In this document: piece by piece, positions 1-8,430 of the stretch
Position numbering within the stretch: the first letter of the stretch is position 1
Layout: the number at the start of each line of letters is the position of its first letter
Source of the DNA: Nitrospirota bacterium
Lineage (GTDB): Bacteria; Nitrospirota; Nitrospiria; SBBL01; JAADHI01
Assembly (NCBI GenBank): GCA_029261215.1
Contig: JAJDBT010000028.1
Coordinates: forward strand, 1 to 64,000
DNA length: 64,000 nt
Direction: 5' to 3'
Translations under genes and position numbers: made by a program
Notes under the pieces: model-generated
Seen by the model: only the letters and a program-made list of their open reading frames with translations
Told to the model about the DNA's origin: nothing
Databases searched by the model: none

Positions 1-48
1 ATGAAGGAGTCTTAAAACGGCTGCGAACAATATTTGATGTGTCTGCGT

Positions 49-82
49 CTTCATATTTGGGATTATATTCCCAAATATGAAG
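49..82. repeat. Perfect 14-bp inverted repeat (hairpin or operator)
   Basis: Two 14-base arms (49-62 and 69-82) are exact reverse complements around a 6-base loop. There is no T-run after the stem, so it is not a standard intrinsic terminator. A second, imperfect palindrome lies at about 179-199. No gene is visible in 1-265; the surrounding DNA is A+T-rich. An operator for a gene left of the window is possible. Confidence 0.45.
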
Positions 83-265
83 AAAAGCAAGCTAAAATTT
101 AAACTATTTTTAAAACCCACTCCCTCTATGAATATAAAAAAAGATAAAGAGGATGATAAAACAGGGGATTTATTTTATTACCTATTTTTAAATTAGGTAT
201 TATTCGTATCAAAAATCAGAATTTATTCAGACCAAACAAGCGAGGTCTTTCATCTGCTTGATCTA

Positions 266-1445
266 GTGTAATGTCCTGAACTATCAATTGATATGCTATA
301 ATGGCATTTATAGGCAATTGGTTAGGAGATTATGATAATGCCAGCACAAATTATAATATCACTGAGTGAGCAGGAAAGAATCGAACTAGAAAAAGCCGTT
401 TCGAGTCGAATGACGTCGGTGCGTCTGGTGGCAAGAGCGAAAGCCATCCTGATGGCGGCAGAGAATGTCCCGAGCTACAAAATAGCCGAGCACCTGGGAG
501 TCGGCACGAACACCATTGGACGCTGGCGCAGGCGTTATGCCGAGTATCGAATGGCGGGTATCGTCAAAGATCAGCCTCGTGGAGCGAATCAAGGCGGCAA
601 GAAGACGGTCGATCAGGAAAAGCTGCGGCAAAAAATAATAAAGAAAACGACACAGGGAAAACCTGAGGGCGCAACGCACTGGTCAACAAGAATCATGGCA
701 AAAGCAATGGGTGTTACCCACTCCTTCGTTAACCGGGTATGGCAGGAAGCCGGACTGAAGCCACATCTGTATAAACATTTCAAAGTGAGTAAAGATCCGC
801 ATTTTGAAGAGAAGCTCCGTGACGTGATTGGCCTGTATATGAACCCTCCGGATGCGGCTGTCGTCTTTTGTGTGGATGAAAAAAGCTCAATTCAGGCCTT
901 GGATCGAAGCCAGCCGGGCCTTCCCATGAAAAAGGGACGTTGCGGAACGATGACACACGATTATAAACGTCATGGTACCAGTACGCTGTTTGCCGCCCTG
1001 AATACCGCGACAGGCGAAGTGATTGGAGAATGCAAAAAACGCCATCGTCACGAGGAATTTTTATCCTTCCTAAAAACGGTCAACACGCAGACTTCGTCAG
1101 AACTGGATCTCCACATCATCGTAGACAATTACGCGACACACAAACATGAAAATGTAAAAAAATGGCTCAAGCGCAACAAGCGTGTACAGTTGCATTTTAT
1201 TCCGACCAGCTCCTCCTGGCTCAATCTTGTGGAACGGTTTTTTGGTTTGTTGACCGAGAAGGCCTTACGACGCGGGGTGTTCACTTCGGTAAAAGAGCTG
1301 GAAACAAAGATCCAAAACTTCATTGATCATCATAATGATGAATCGAAGCCATTTGTGTGGACAAAATCAGCCAACAAGATTCTCGAAAAAGTGGGTAGAG
1401 CTAGGCAGTCATTATCATTAGTAAATACAGTTTAGGACACTATAC
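266..1445 (+). mobile_element. IS630-family insertion sequence, apparently complete
   Basis: The element has imperfect terminal inverted repeats: 263-284 and 1427-1448 match in 18 of 22 positions when the right one is reverse-complemented. Each end is flanked by a TA dinucleotide (264-265 and 1446-1447), the target duplication typical of IS630/Tc1-mariner elements. The element is about 1.18 kb and holds one intact transposase gene, so it could be active. Confidence 0.85.
332..1435 (+). CDS. IS630-family DDE transposase
   Basis: This 367-residue protein catalyses cut-and-paste transposition of the surrounding element. The N-terminal ~75 residues are a homeodomain-like helix-turn-helix. A second DNA-binding segment follows (about 90-145), then an RNase H-like catalytic domain. 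The DDE triad is visible as D182 (in VDEK), D265 (in IIVDNYATH) and E301 (in SWLNLVERFF). A GGAG sequence precedes the start; an ATG two codons downstream is an equally possible start. No frameshift or stop interrupts it and its length is normal for the family. Confidence 0.93.
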   Translation: MIMPAQIIISLSEQERIELEKAVSSRMTSVRLVARAKAILMAAENVPSYKIAEHLGVGTNTIGRWRRRYAEYRMAGIVKDQPRGANQGGKKTVDQEKLRQKIIKKTTQGKPEGATHWSTRIMAKAMGVTHSFVNRVWQEAGLKPHLYKHFKVSKDPHFEEKLRDVIGLYMNPPDAAVVFCVDEKSSIQALDRSQPGLPMKKGRCGTMTHDYKRHGTSTLFAALNTATGEVIGECKKRHRHEEFLSFLKTVNTQTSSELDLHIIVDNYATHKHENVKKWLKRNKRVQLHFIPTSSSWLNLVERFFGLLTEKALRRGVFTSVKELETKIQNFIDHHNDESKPFVWTKSANKILEKVGRARQSLSLVNTV

Positions 1446-1448
1446 TAG

Positions 1449-1874
1449 CATCAAAAAGCTTGCTCTGGTCCTTTTGCAATAGAAACATCTGAATCTTTCT
1501 ACCGAGAAAATCTCATTCTTGACCGTTTCCGTTTGTAATCTCGAATAAATGGGTGTCAAATAAAAATTACGAATACGGGAATTATTTTGGCAAAATGGAA
1601 GTCCTGTATGATGAAGCTTGCTACTCGATTTAATAATTCTAAGGCTCACCTAAAATTGAATATCCTTAGTGCTGTTGTGCCACTTCGAGTCACGCCCCTG
1701 ACGGTGCTTCTGGAGATCCGAAGTTCTCTGGATATCTGTTTGATGTTCTTCACTCATATAAAAAAAGCGGCGGATTTTTCCTATTGCCTCCACTATGAGC
1801 ATCCTCCGTTTCCTCCATGATCATTTTGATCACAGATGCTGAACATAGGGGGTCCATTTTGTTTTAGGGAGGGG
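1449..1874. other. Gene-free stretch between IS630 element and resolvase remnant
   Basis: I see no convincing gene here. The small open frames have no recognisable motif or good ribosome binding site. The DNA is A+T-rich and probably consists of decayed mobile sequence. Confidence 0.4.
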
Positions 1875-2093
1875 ATTACCGGCGGACGGGAACCAAAACT
1901 CCGAGAGGATCAGCGAAGGGATATTATGGATAATATTCTTACAGGCAGAAAGTCCGGAGCAGATTTGGCGCGGCTTTATGATGTGAGTGAAGCGACGATC
2001 TCACGAGTGGGGTCTAAAGCAAGGCCTGCCCAATCACTGAGCAGGCCTCTCGAAAAAAACTACTTATTAAACTGCACATCCTTTTCTCGATAG
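1875..2093 (+). pseudogene. Remnant of a Tn3-type serine recombinase (C-terminal DNA-binding domain)
   Basis: The frame encodes a segment beginning GREPKL and continuing through an E-Q-R region to VSEATISRV. This is the pattern of the C-terminal helix-turn-helix of Tn3-family resolvases and invertases. The ~140-residue catalytic domain with its active serine is not found upstream in any frame, so this is a fragment. The tail after ISRV is unrelated sequence read to a TAG stop. An 8-bp hairpin (2022-2029 with 2041-2048) sits in that tail. It indicates that a transposon or integron-like element once occupied this region. Confidence 0.6.
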
Positions 2094-2169
2094 ATTCGCG
2101 TCCCCACAGATAAAACCTTGAGGCCACTCCGCTTAAGATAGAATGGAGCGTTTAATTCGGGGATTCGAG

Positions 2170-2799
2170 TTACTCTATCACGCCGAATTTGGGTGGGGTG
2201 GGGGGCGTAAGATCATCACCCTTTTCATTAATCCCCATTGGATTGGTAAGCAATTCACCCTTTTCATTGAACGGTTGTTGAAGAGAAAAGCCCTTTTTAA
2301 GTGCTTCTGAAAATGAGACAAATTGACATTTCCCTACTCGTTCTAAACGCGCATTTCCGAAACCGATGGTCTGTCCTAATTTTCCGTCTTCGACCCATTC
2401 TTTCCAGTGTCCAGCACCTTGATTCCTCGGGCGACCGCTAAGAATCTCCCATTCCATGCCATCATGACCACCATCTTTGATGCCAAAAGGCCATTGAAAA
2501 TCACCATGCATAAAAACCTGATCCCCTTCCTGAGTAGCGCGTCCATTCCAGTCCGGATAGGTATCAGATGCCCAACTGTAGCGTTGATGTGTACCCCCAA
2601 CGCCATCGTTAAAAAAGCAGATCCCCTGTGTCGTCCATTGTCTGTGAATAGGACTACTGTCATCATAAAAGGTGATTGTCCATCGATTCCCGTCCGACAC
2701 CAAATCCGGAAGATGTGGCGGCACAGCCTGTGCAGTTGCAGAGAGGGAAAATCCCAAGATTAGTGCAATCAAAAAACCGTTTATTTTTAATTGATTCAT
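2170..2799 (-). CDS. Secreted protein of unknown function
   Basis: I do not recognise the family. The start is the ATG at 2799, which is preceded by TTTTGGAGAAAAAC; an in-frame TTG at 2811 overlaps that ribosome binding site and is unlikely. The 209-residue product opens with a typical Sec signal peptide (KINGFLIALILGFSLSATAQA), giving a mature protein of about 185 residues rich in W, G and D. It looks like a small beta-rich domain and ends in a proline-rich tail. No membrane anchor follows, so it is periplasmic or exported. It stands alone, with mobile-element debris on both sides. Confidence 0.7.
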   Translation of the reverse strand: MNQLKINGFLIALILGFSLSATAQAVPPHLPDLVSDGNRWTITFYDDSSPIHRQWTTQGICFFNDGVGGTHQRYSWASDTYPDWNGRATQEGDQVFMHGDFQWPFGIKDGGHDGMEWEILSGRPRNQGAGHWKEWVEDGKLGQTIGFGNARLERVGKCQFVSFSEALKKGFSLQQPFNEKGELLTNPMGINEKGDDLTPPTPPKFGVIE

Positions 2800-3135
2800 G
2801 TTTTTCTCCAAAATATATGGTTAAAAATATTAAACAGGCTCAACCCTGCCTCAGGCTTTTCTAATGAAGCCGCATACGCCTTTAATTTCTAAAAATTTCA
2901 GACAACCTAATTCGAGTTCAAGCTGTTTCGTAATGGCGGGAATATCGGTAACATCCCAACCCTACGTTCTTTATCTTTTGGAATCAATTCCCTCAAATGG
3001 GGGGGTATACTTGCATTAGGAATAAATAGAGGCTTGCAGTAATTAATGCAGGAATGAGAAGAAATAGAGTAAGGACAAATAGGATCTGACCTTATTTTCA
3101 CCTATTTCTGACAGAAGACTTTACTATCTCTGGTG

Positions 3136-3171
3136 CAAAAATTTAAAAACAAGATTTTTGATGGCTGTAAC
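3136..3171 (-). repeat. Left arm of an imperfect 36-bp inverted repeat
   Basis: Read on the minus strand it matches 3704-3739 at 31 of 36 positions, centred on a shared ATCAAAAATCTTGTTTTT. The two arms face each other across the cupin fragment. They look like subterminal regions of two oppositely oriented copies of a decayed insertion sequence. Confidence 0.5.
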
Positions 3172-3220
3172 TCTTTGCAATTGAAAAACGCAACTTTTGC
3201 CAAATTTTCCAAAATCAGGT

Positions 3221-3235
3221 TTTTGCAACAGAGCC
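3221..3235 (-). repeat. IS6-family terminal inverted repeat (left copy)
   Basis: The reverse complement reads GGCTCTGTTGCAAAA, the typical tip of IS6/IS26-family elements. Its orientation places the (now decayed) element to the left. It pairs with the similar tip at 5740, which belongs to an element on the right. Confidence 0.55.
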
Positions 3236-3384
3236 GATCGAACTTGTCCGGGACGATGCGCTCAAAAATAAAAAGGTAGTTTTTATTTTGTCCATTCCTT
3301 GAGGGCGCGGGCAAAAAATAATCCGAAATAAGAATGCCCCTGACTCCATACCATCGTTTCCCGCTCTTAATTTTACTGATGTAG

Positions 3385-3675
3385 TTGTTTTCCAGCCCGT
3401 TATTTTATCCGCCATTGACGGTAGAGTGTGGATCAGAAAAGTTTGAAGGTATTGAGGGGTCATTCATTTTTGTTCCGCAAGGTGCAGTTCACAATTATAC
3501 GGTTGGTACAAAAGGTGGACGCTTGTTTGTTGTTTCACCATCGGGGCTGGAGCGGTACTTTCGAGGAGTGAGCCAGCGCTTAGGACAAGGACCGTTAGAC
3601 TTAGAAGAAGAACATCTCATTGCCGAAAAGTATGGACAAGAATTTGTAGATCGTCTCCGCCATTGGGGATTTTGA
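3385..3675 (+). pseudogene. Truncated cupin-domain protein (C-terminal part)
   Basis: Residues from about position 12 on resemble the second half of a single-domain cupin. Visible parts are a GSFIFVPQGAVHNY strand with the conserved P-G-x-x-H pattern, then VSPSGLERYFRG as in quercetinase-like cupins. The first metal-binding motif (G-x5-H-x-H-x3-4-E) is missing and the first dozen residues do not fit the family. It is therefore 5'-truncated, probably by the IS6-type end at 3221-3235. No ribosome binding site is visible. Confidence 0.55.
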
Positions 3676-3976
3676 CGAAAACTATGTGTTACGCTTTCAG
3701 GGCGTTAGAGTGATCAAAAATCTTGTTTTTGAACTTTTGAAAAAGAACTGAAAAAAAGGTTGTTCACGCAATAAGCGGCAGTTTCGTCCACCCATAGGGG
3801 GTGAGATGACGGTGTCAGTAGTGAGTTGATCGTCTCAACGAACCCCCATTAACCAAGGAGACAGTATGAAACTCAAATCACTCTCAGAAACACCTACTGT
3901 TGGCGGCATGAAGTTTTCAACGTTCAAACTCAAGCACGGCGTTCGAGAGGCGTTATGTTTTAATGAAGGAGGGGTA
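3676..3976. other. Leader region of the His-rich protein gene, with inverted-repeat arm
   Basis: It contains the second arm of the 36-bp inverted repeat (3704-3739) and a short in-frame extension. An ATG at 3866 preceded by AAGGAGACAGT opens a 37-codon stretch in frame with the next gene, ending in a second Shine-Dalgarno sequence. The extension is not recognisable as a domain. It may be a remnant of an older gene or an alternative start. Confidence 0.4.
3704..3739 (+). repeat. Right arm of an imperfect 36-bp inverted repeat
   Basis: It matches the reverse complement of 3136-3171 with five mismatches. The match fades gradually on the left (3640-3704), as expected if this is a second, more degraded copy of the same insertion-sequence end. 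Confidence 0.5.
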
Positions 3977-4552
3977 ATGAAGATAGTAAGTCCACTGTTT
4001 ATAATTCTTTTTATGCTAACAACGCGTGTTTATGCAACAGATTTTGAGCATGATTCAGCGCATAATAAAACAAACGCAAGTCTGACTGATTCCCCTCTAA
4101 CGGAGGCTGGGAATGATACATTTGGCACTATTCAAGAGGTCATCAGAAAGCTAAATCGGGATTCTGAAGTTGACTGGTCGAAGGTTAATTTGGAGGTTTT
4201 GAGGAAGCACTTGCTTGATATGAATGACATGACAACAAATATTGAAGTTATATCCCAGAGAGCCGTTGATCGTGGCGTGAGGATCCGAGTCCGCCCAACG
4301 ACACTGAGGTCGGAATCTGCCTTGGATCGCGTTTTTTCCGCCCACCCCGCACAACTGAAGAGTGAAACAGGCTGGGAAATGTTAGTTCAAAAAAACGAAC
4401 AGATGTACACGTTAACCGTTACAAGTGGAAAACCGACTGAGGTGGATAAAATCAGAGGACTGGGTTATATCGGGCTGATGGCTTCCGGAAGTCACCACCA
4501 ATCTCATCATTTGATGATGGCAAAAGGAGAAACCCCGCATCACAATCATTAA
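3977..4552 (+). CDS. Secreted conserved hypothetical protein with His-rich C-terminus
   Basis: The start chosen is the ATG at 3977, preceded by AAGGAGGGGTA and opening directly into a signal peptide (MKIVSPLFIILFMLTTRVYA). The in-frame ATG at 3866 would bury that signal 37 residues inside. The mature ~170-residue protein contains DWSKVNLEVLRKHLLDMND, a glycine pair near IRGLGYIGLMASG, and a tail with HHQSHH and a terminal HHNH. I recall similar periplasmic proteins in proteobacteria without assigned function; this is unverified. The histidines suggest metal binding, but no known metal-transport gene is adjacent. It lies in the IS6-bracketed segment. Confidence 0.65.
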   Translation: MKIVSPLFIILFMLTTRVYATDFEHDSAHNKTNASLTDSPLTEAGNDTFGTIQEVIRKLNRDSEVDWSKVNLEVLRKHLLDMNDMTTNIEVISQRAVDRGVRIRVRPTTLRSESALDRVFSAHPAQLKSETGWEMLVQKNEQMYTLTVTSGKPTEVDKIRGLGYIGLMASGSHHQSHHLMMAKGETPHHNH

Positions 4553-4675
4553 ACAAAAAACATAATCCGTAACATCCATACGGATTAGAAATGGTGAAAT
4601 GGGGTTATTATTGTCTACCAAATTAACAACAGAAATATCGAGGGTGTACTATGCCCCAATGGGCGAATCGATACT

Positions 4676-4811
4676 TTAAGGGCTCAAAGATACATCGGGT
4701 TCCCTTTCTGGGGGAGGAATGGGAGCTTTGGGGGTATCCGGGATCGTTTCCATGATGCGTTGAATATTCAAGGTTAGAAGCACTTCGGCTTCAGAACGGC
4801 GCTGCGCTGGG
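4676..4811 (-). other. Displaced 3' end of the 4791-5648 gene (frameshift)
   Basis: In the +1 frame the sequence goes on coherently for about 44 codons (AQRRSEAEVLLTLNIQRIM, then a proline-rich end, DVSLSP) to a TAA at 4676-4678. Removing one base from the four-base G run at 4809-4812 (C on the coding strand) would join GSNP to AQRRSEAEV and restore one long frame. This is an indel within a homopolymer, either a real mutation or a sequence error. Confidence 0.55.
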
Positions 4812-5648
4812 GTTGCTACCCACGACATTATCAATGAGCATCTGTAAGCGGGTTTTCGATAGCGTGCCATTGCGTGCGTCAAAAGCCGCACGGGCTTGTG
4901 TCATCAGGTCGAGTAGTGTTGTCCCTAAAGTCGTATCAGGAACCCACCCTAATGTTATAGCTTGATTGAGGTCATCACGGACTTGGTTCCAGTGTTCGAA
5001 AGAACCAGGTTTGATGGCCATCGGTCCTAGGGTCTGGGTTAGAAAAGGAAGAGAGTCTTCAATTTCTCGTGCACGCTGTCGTTCTTCGGGAAGAATAGCA
5101 TCATGGTTTTCGACTAAAAAATGCCATGCAGGTTCGATAGAAATTTTTCGAATCGTGGGAAGCCCCGGGCTAATCAGTTTAAAACCACCCATTGTCTGCC
5201 CTGGAAGAATTAGAGCACCGTCATTACTGGAAAACCCAGCAAAACCTCGCGCCCAAAGCCCCCCGCGCCAACCAGAGCCATCAGGCAATGCAATGCCGAC
5301 AGAAACCATATCCACATGATCTCCTCTGAAACTTGCTACTTCTTGATTAAAATTTTTTGTAAGAAAACCTCTAGGAATTGTTAATCCATCACTACTCAGA
5401 ATGATACTGGAAGACGGACGAGAGATATCGACAGCAAATCTAATGATTTCACCCGTATTCGAATCTGGATTGGAGATTGTGTATCCATAAACATGGTAGC
5501 CGGTCGTTGGATCAATCGTTACCCCTGCTGATACAGCTGCTTCCCTAAAAATAGGGATCGGGATAAGACCTACCTCTTCAGCTAAAGTGGGCGCTACGGA
5601 TACCAGTATGCAGTAAAAACCCACAAAAACTTTTAATCGCTGTCGCAT
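4791..5648 (-). CDS. Secreted protein of unknown function, probably frameshifted near its end
   Basis: The product (285 residues as read) starts at an ATG after GAGGTGAAAT and has a signal peptide ending near PTLAEE. The mature part looks beta-rich up to about residue 170 (YHVYGYTISNPD, FAVDISRP, GSGWRGGLWARG). Then comes a helical segment with repeated acidic and glutamine residues. I do not recognise the family. The open frame ends at SAAPF, but the next frame continues plausibly to 4676, so the intact protein would be about 320 residues. It may still be made in truncated form, since only the C-terminal tail is lost. Confidence 0.6.
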   Translation of the reverse strand: MRQRLKVFVGFYCILVSVAPTLAEEVGLIPIPIFREAAVSAGVTIDPTTGYHVYGYTISNPDSNTGEIIRFAVDISRPSSSIILSSDGLTIPRGFLTKNFNQEVASFRGDHVDMVSVGIALPDGSGWRGGLWARGFAGFSSNDGALILPGQTMGGFKLISPGLPTIRKISIEPAWHFLVENHDAILPEERQRAREIEDSLPFLTQTLGPMAIKPGSFEHWNQVRDDLNQAITLGWVPDTTLGTTLLDLMTQARAAFDARNGTLSKTRLQMLIDNVVGSNPSAAPF

Positions 5649-5739
5649 ATTTCACCTCATTAAAATCAATGTTTTGACTCAAAAATCAATGTGCCTTCGA
5701 TCACGAGATTCACATACTAATTTCGGTAGTGATCTTTTC

Positions 5740-5755
5740 GGCTCTGTTCAAAAAA
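5740..5755 (+). repeat. IS6-family terminal inverted repeat (right copy)
   Basis: The sequence GGCTCTGTTCAAAAAA is an IS6/IS26-type tip with one base lost relative to GGCTCTGTTGCAAA. It lies about 50 bases beyond the end of the decayed IS6 transposase, where that element's end should be. Confidence 0.65.
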
Positions 5756-5802
5756 ATGAAAGGATGGAGGCCGTCGCCAGATTTTGAAATATTGATGTTT
5801 TT

Positions 5803-6262
5803 TTAGAGCCCAAACTGGCGATCAGTAAGACGGATTTCTCCTACTAAGCCTTGCCCGTAAGTCCATGCATTCCCTTGTCCTAAGTTGAACATCCTCGTCA
5901 ACTCAACCCCCTTTATTGTGGCATAGGTTGTTTTCATTGTTTTGAACCCGTGAACGGGCTGGATCCGTTGTTTCAGTTTCCCGTGATCTGACTCAATCCG
6001 ATTATTGAGATACTTTACTTGTCGGTGAATCACATGATCTGGACAGATTTTTTAGGCCTTCAGTGCGGTCAAGGCAGATCCCTACGTCGGTGCCTTGTCT
6101 GTGTGGATCGTTCGTGGTTTTGCCCAATCTTTGAGGCTTCGTAAAGCCTTTCCCAAAACTTGTTGGCGGCTTTGGTGTTGCGTGTGGATGACAGGTAAAA
6201 ATCACAATGGGATCGCTTCTTTTGTCGACAGCTTCGACTCATGCGCTAGCAAGGTGGTGATA
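5803..6262 (-). pseudogene. Decayed IS6-family (IS26-like) transposase
   Basis: The last 76 codons give a clear IS6 C-terminus: HRQVKYLNNRIESDHGKLK with the catalytic E, then GFKTMKTTYATIKG. Upstream, the family signature continues with defects. KPRTIHTDKAPT (catalytic D) is followed by an in-frame stop and a second stop lies between ALKA and KICPDH. FYLSSTRNTKAANK (strand with the first catalytic D region) is in another frame. At least two stops and two frameshifts are needed to read it, and the N-terminal HTH is gone. The element is inactive. Confidence 0.75.
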
Positions 6263-6284
6263 AGGGGCCAGTTTTGTTGTCACA

Positions 6285-7577
6285 CTATTTGAGCATGACT
6301 TGTTTGTCTTTTACGAGGGAAAGCCGCCACTCTTCCAGTTTTTCTTCGATGAGCGGAGAGGTGTGGATTTGTGGTTCGGAATGGGTCATTTCACCCTCGT
6401 CTTCCCAATCGGACACAATTTTTTTGGCCTTGCTGAATGAATCAGTGAGGGGCGTTGCAGGGCTCATCGCATATTGAAAAAAGGCGCGTCCAAAATAGGT
6501 CATTTCAGAATCGTCTCCGCAGCCAAAAGAAGTGCGATCCGAGCGGGATGACGTGATGATCATACTGTATTCATCTTTGAGGTGATCAATAAAACCCCCG
6601 GAATAACAGGCCGATATGGCGACGACTTTCCATTTGATGCCGGAATCTTCCAAAATCGTCGCCAGTTCGTCAGCCGGTAAATCAACCAGGGGCACACCGC
6701 CCAAAGAGACGGAGAGGGTGTGATCTTTGGAGCCGTGGCTTGTGAGATATAAAAAAAGAATATCTTCCTCTACATCCATCTGATCTGCAAAATATTGCAA
6801 GGCGACTCGTAGGTTAATCACGCTGGCAATCGGAACCTCGTGCACGATTGAGGGATGGTTGATTAAAAACAAGGCCCTGTTTTGTGAGCCAAAGCTGGAT
6901 TCAAAGAGTGCGGTGGTGTACAGCGCTTCATTCATGAAAACTTCTTGATGGCTGTCGCTACCGAAAGAAAGAAAATAAAGATCGGTCAGTCCTTTGCGAG
7001 AGGGCTCGATATGGCTCATGGATTCGGTCAGTAACTGATACTGATAAAACAAGACCACTTCAGGATTAAGAATATCCCCATCCTTGGCTTCATGGATGGA
7101 TTTTTGCTCGTCATAGCGTCCGTGATCCCATACCCCTCTGAGCGTTTTTTTATTGCCGTCCTCATCTGTAAAAGAAAGGATGCCGTTGCCGTGAAAGAGG
7201 TTGCTTTCAAAGGCACCGATATATTTGTCGCCATTGTCCCGGGTGAGCATGCCGTCGCCAAAAAACGTCCCATTTTTAAAATCGCCCGTGTATTTTGAAC
7301 CACTTGCAAAAGTATAGATGCCTTCGCCTTCGAGGAGTCCGTTCGAAAAATCACCGACATATCGGTCTCCCTTAGTGGTCAACAGTGTTCCTTCTCCATG
7401 CGGGAGACCTTTTTTAAAACTGCCCTCATAAATAGAGCCATCCATCAGTGTCATGGTGCACAGTTTTTCACAGGCGCTGTCCCGGCTCAGTGCTTGCCCA
7501 TTCAGGGAGGCACATGCGGAAAAAAAAGGCAGTAACAGCAAAAAATAGAGGGTTTTAATTTGGCATAGGTGTTTCAT
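6285..7577 (-). CDS. Lipoprotein with MORN repeats and a caspase/C13-like peptidase domain
   Basis: The 430-residue protein has a lipobox (FFSAC, Cys22), so it should be membrane-anchored in the cell envelope. Residues ~48-135 are four MORN repeats (Y-x-G-x-F/W-x-x-G-x-x-x-G-x-G). The second half (about 195-400) looks like a caspase-hemoglobinase fold peptidase of the C13/legumain type. A candidate catalytic histidine is H281 in LTSHGS and the cysteine is C324 in ISACYSGGF, each after a hydrophobic beta strand. MORN repeats often mediate membrane or protein contact. Substrate and partner are unknown; no adjacent gene suggests one. It starts at ATG 7577, after an AGGAGAACCCACA-type ribosome binding site. 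Confidence 0.75.
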   Translation of the reverse strand: MKHLCQIKTLYFLLLLPFFSACASLNGQALSRDSACEKLCTMTLMDGSIYEGSFKKGLPHGEGTLLTTKGDRYVGDFSNGLLEGEGIYTFASGSKYTGDFKNGTFFGDGMLTRDNGDKYIGAFESNLFHGNGILSFTDEDGNKKTLRGVWDHGRYDEQKSIHEAKDGDILNPEVVLFYQYQLLTESMSHIEPSRKGLTDLYFLSFGSDSHQEVFMNEALYTTALFESSFGSQNRALFLINHPSIVHEVPIASVINLRVALQYFADQMDVEEDILFLYLTSHGSKDHTLSVSLGGVPLVDLPADELATILEDSGIKWKVVAISACYSGGFIDHLKDEYSMIITSSRSDRTSFGCGDDSEMTYFGRAFFQYAMSPATPLTDSFSKAKKIVSDWEDEGEMTHSEPQIHTSPLIEEKLEEWRLSLVKDKQVMLK

Positions 7578-7723
7578 TGTGGGTTCTCCTTTTTAAAAGG
7601 GATATTCAAAGTATATCAGGAGATTTAAGAAATGGGGTTTGAGGCCAAATTAAGGATGTGTCGTGACAGGTTGTTGCTTGAAGTGGTTAAGGGTGTTGGC
7701 CGCAGCCTGTTTAACGTGCTGAT

Positions 7724-8395
7724 TTACGGGCTTGAAGAAATGGTGCCGTCAATCATTTTAATGAGGCGGCCCGCTTGAAGCGAAAGTTTTTCATTGTGCG
7801 TGACCAATACAAAGGTGATGCCTCGTTTTTCATTGAGTGTTTTCAGCAGGTCGAACACTTCGTCACTGGTATGGGTATCGAGGTTTCCCGTGGGTTCATC
7901 GGCGAGAATGAGTTGGGGGGAGAGGACCAAAGCCCGTGCGATGGCGACACGTTGTTGTTCTCCGCCGGACAATTCTCCGGGTTTGTGATCCAGTCTGTGG
8001 GAAAGTCCGACCGCCTTTAACAGTTCGAGCGCCGAAGTCTTCAGGTTTTTTGGGTCCATTCGGCGAATCAGGCCCGGCATCATTACATTTTCCAGCGCGC
8101 TAAAATCATGCAGCAAATGATGAAATTGAAAGATAAAGCCTATTTTTTGGTTTCGAAAGAGAGCGAGTTCACTGTCTGACTGGGAAAAAAGATCCACGCC
8201 GTCAAAGATGATTTTTCCAGAAGTCGGGCGATCCAGCGCACCGAGCAAGGTTAAAAGTGTGCTCTTTCCCACCCCGGAGGCCCCGACGATGGCGAGCATT
8301 TCTCCCTTTTGGATTTCAAAGGAAACCCCTTTCAGGATGCCCAGTTCTTTTTCGGCCATCTTAAAAGACCGGTACAGATCAATGACTTGTATCAT
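7724..8395 (-). CDS. lolD: Lipoprotein-releasing system ATP-binding protein LolD
   Basis: LolD is the ATPase of the LolCDE complex, which extracts mature lipoproteins from the inner membrane for delivery to LolA. The 223-residue protein has Walker [10 protein letters not shown], a Q-loop, the signature LSGGEQQR, Walker [13 protein letters not shown] and the switch histidine in VTHNE, all intact. It lies 35 bp after the permease gene and is the last gene of lysS-lolC-lolD. Related MacB-type ATPases look similar; the neighbouring Lol permease favours LolD. Confidence 0.9.
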   Translation of the reverse strand: MIQVIDLYRSFKMAEKELGILKGVSFEIQKGEMLAIVGASGVGKSTLLTLLGALDRPTSGKIIFDGVDLFSQSDSELALFRNQKIGFIFQFHHLLHDFSALENVMMPGLIRRMDPKNLKTSALELLKAVGLSHRLDHKPGELSGGEQQRVAIARALVLSPQLILADEPTGNLDTHTSDEVFDLLKTLNEKRGITFVLVTHNEKLSLQAGRLIKMIDGTISSSP

Positions 8396-8430
8396 GAATA
8401 GGAGGTCCGTGCGTTCATGTTATGGGGGAC

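Larger units (their letters stand above)
2812..3384. other. Gene-free stretch with mobile-element debris
   Basis: No supportable coding sequence is present. The stretch holds one arm of an imperfect inverted repeat (3136-3171) and an IS6-type terminal repeat (3221-3235), both listed separately. It includes the promoter side of the secreted-protein gene on its left. Confidence 0.4.

Noticed and set aside
1587-1820. 77-codon open frame upstream of the resolvase remnant
   Set aside because: No ribosome binding site and no recognisable motif; it does not continue the resolvase in any frame.
2022-2048. Perfect 8-bp hairpin in the resolvase remnant
   Set aside because: It is followed by an A-run on the plus strand and no T-run on either strand, so I do not call it a terminator.
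2907-3101. Minus-strand open frame of 64 codons
   Set aside because: Composition does not look coding and no domain is visible; the region is mobile-element debris.
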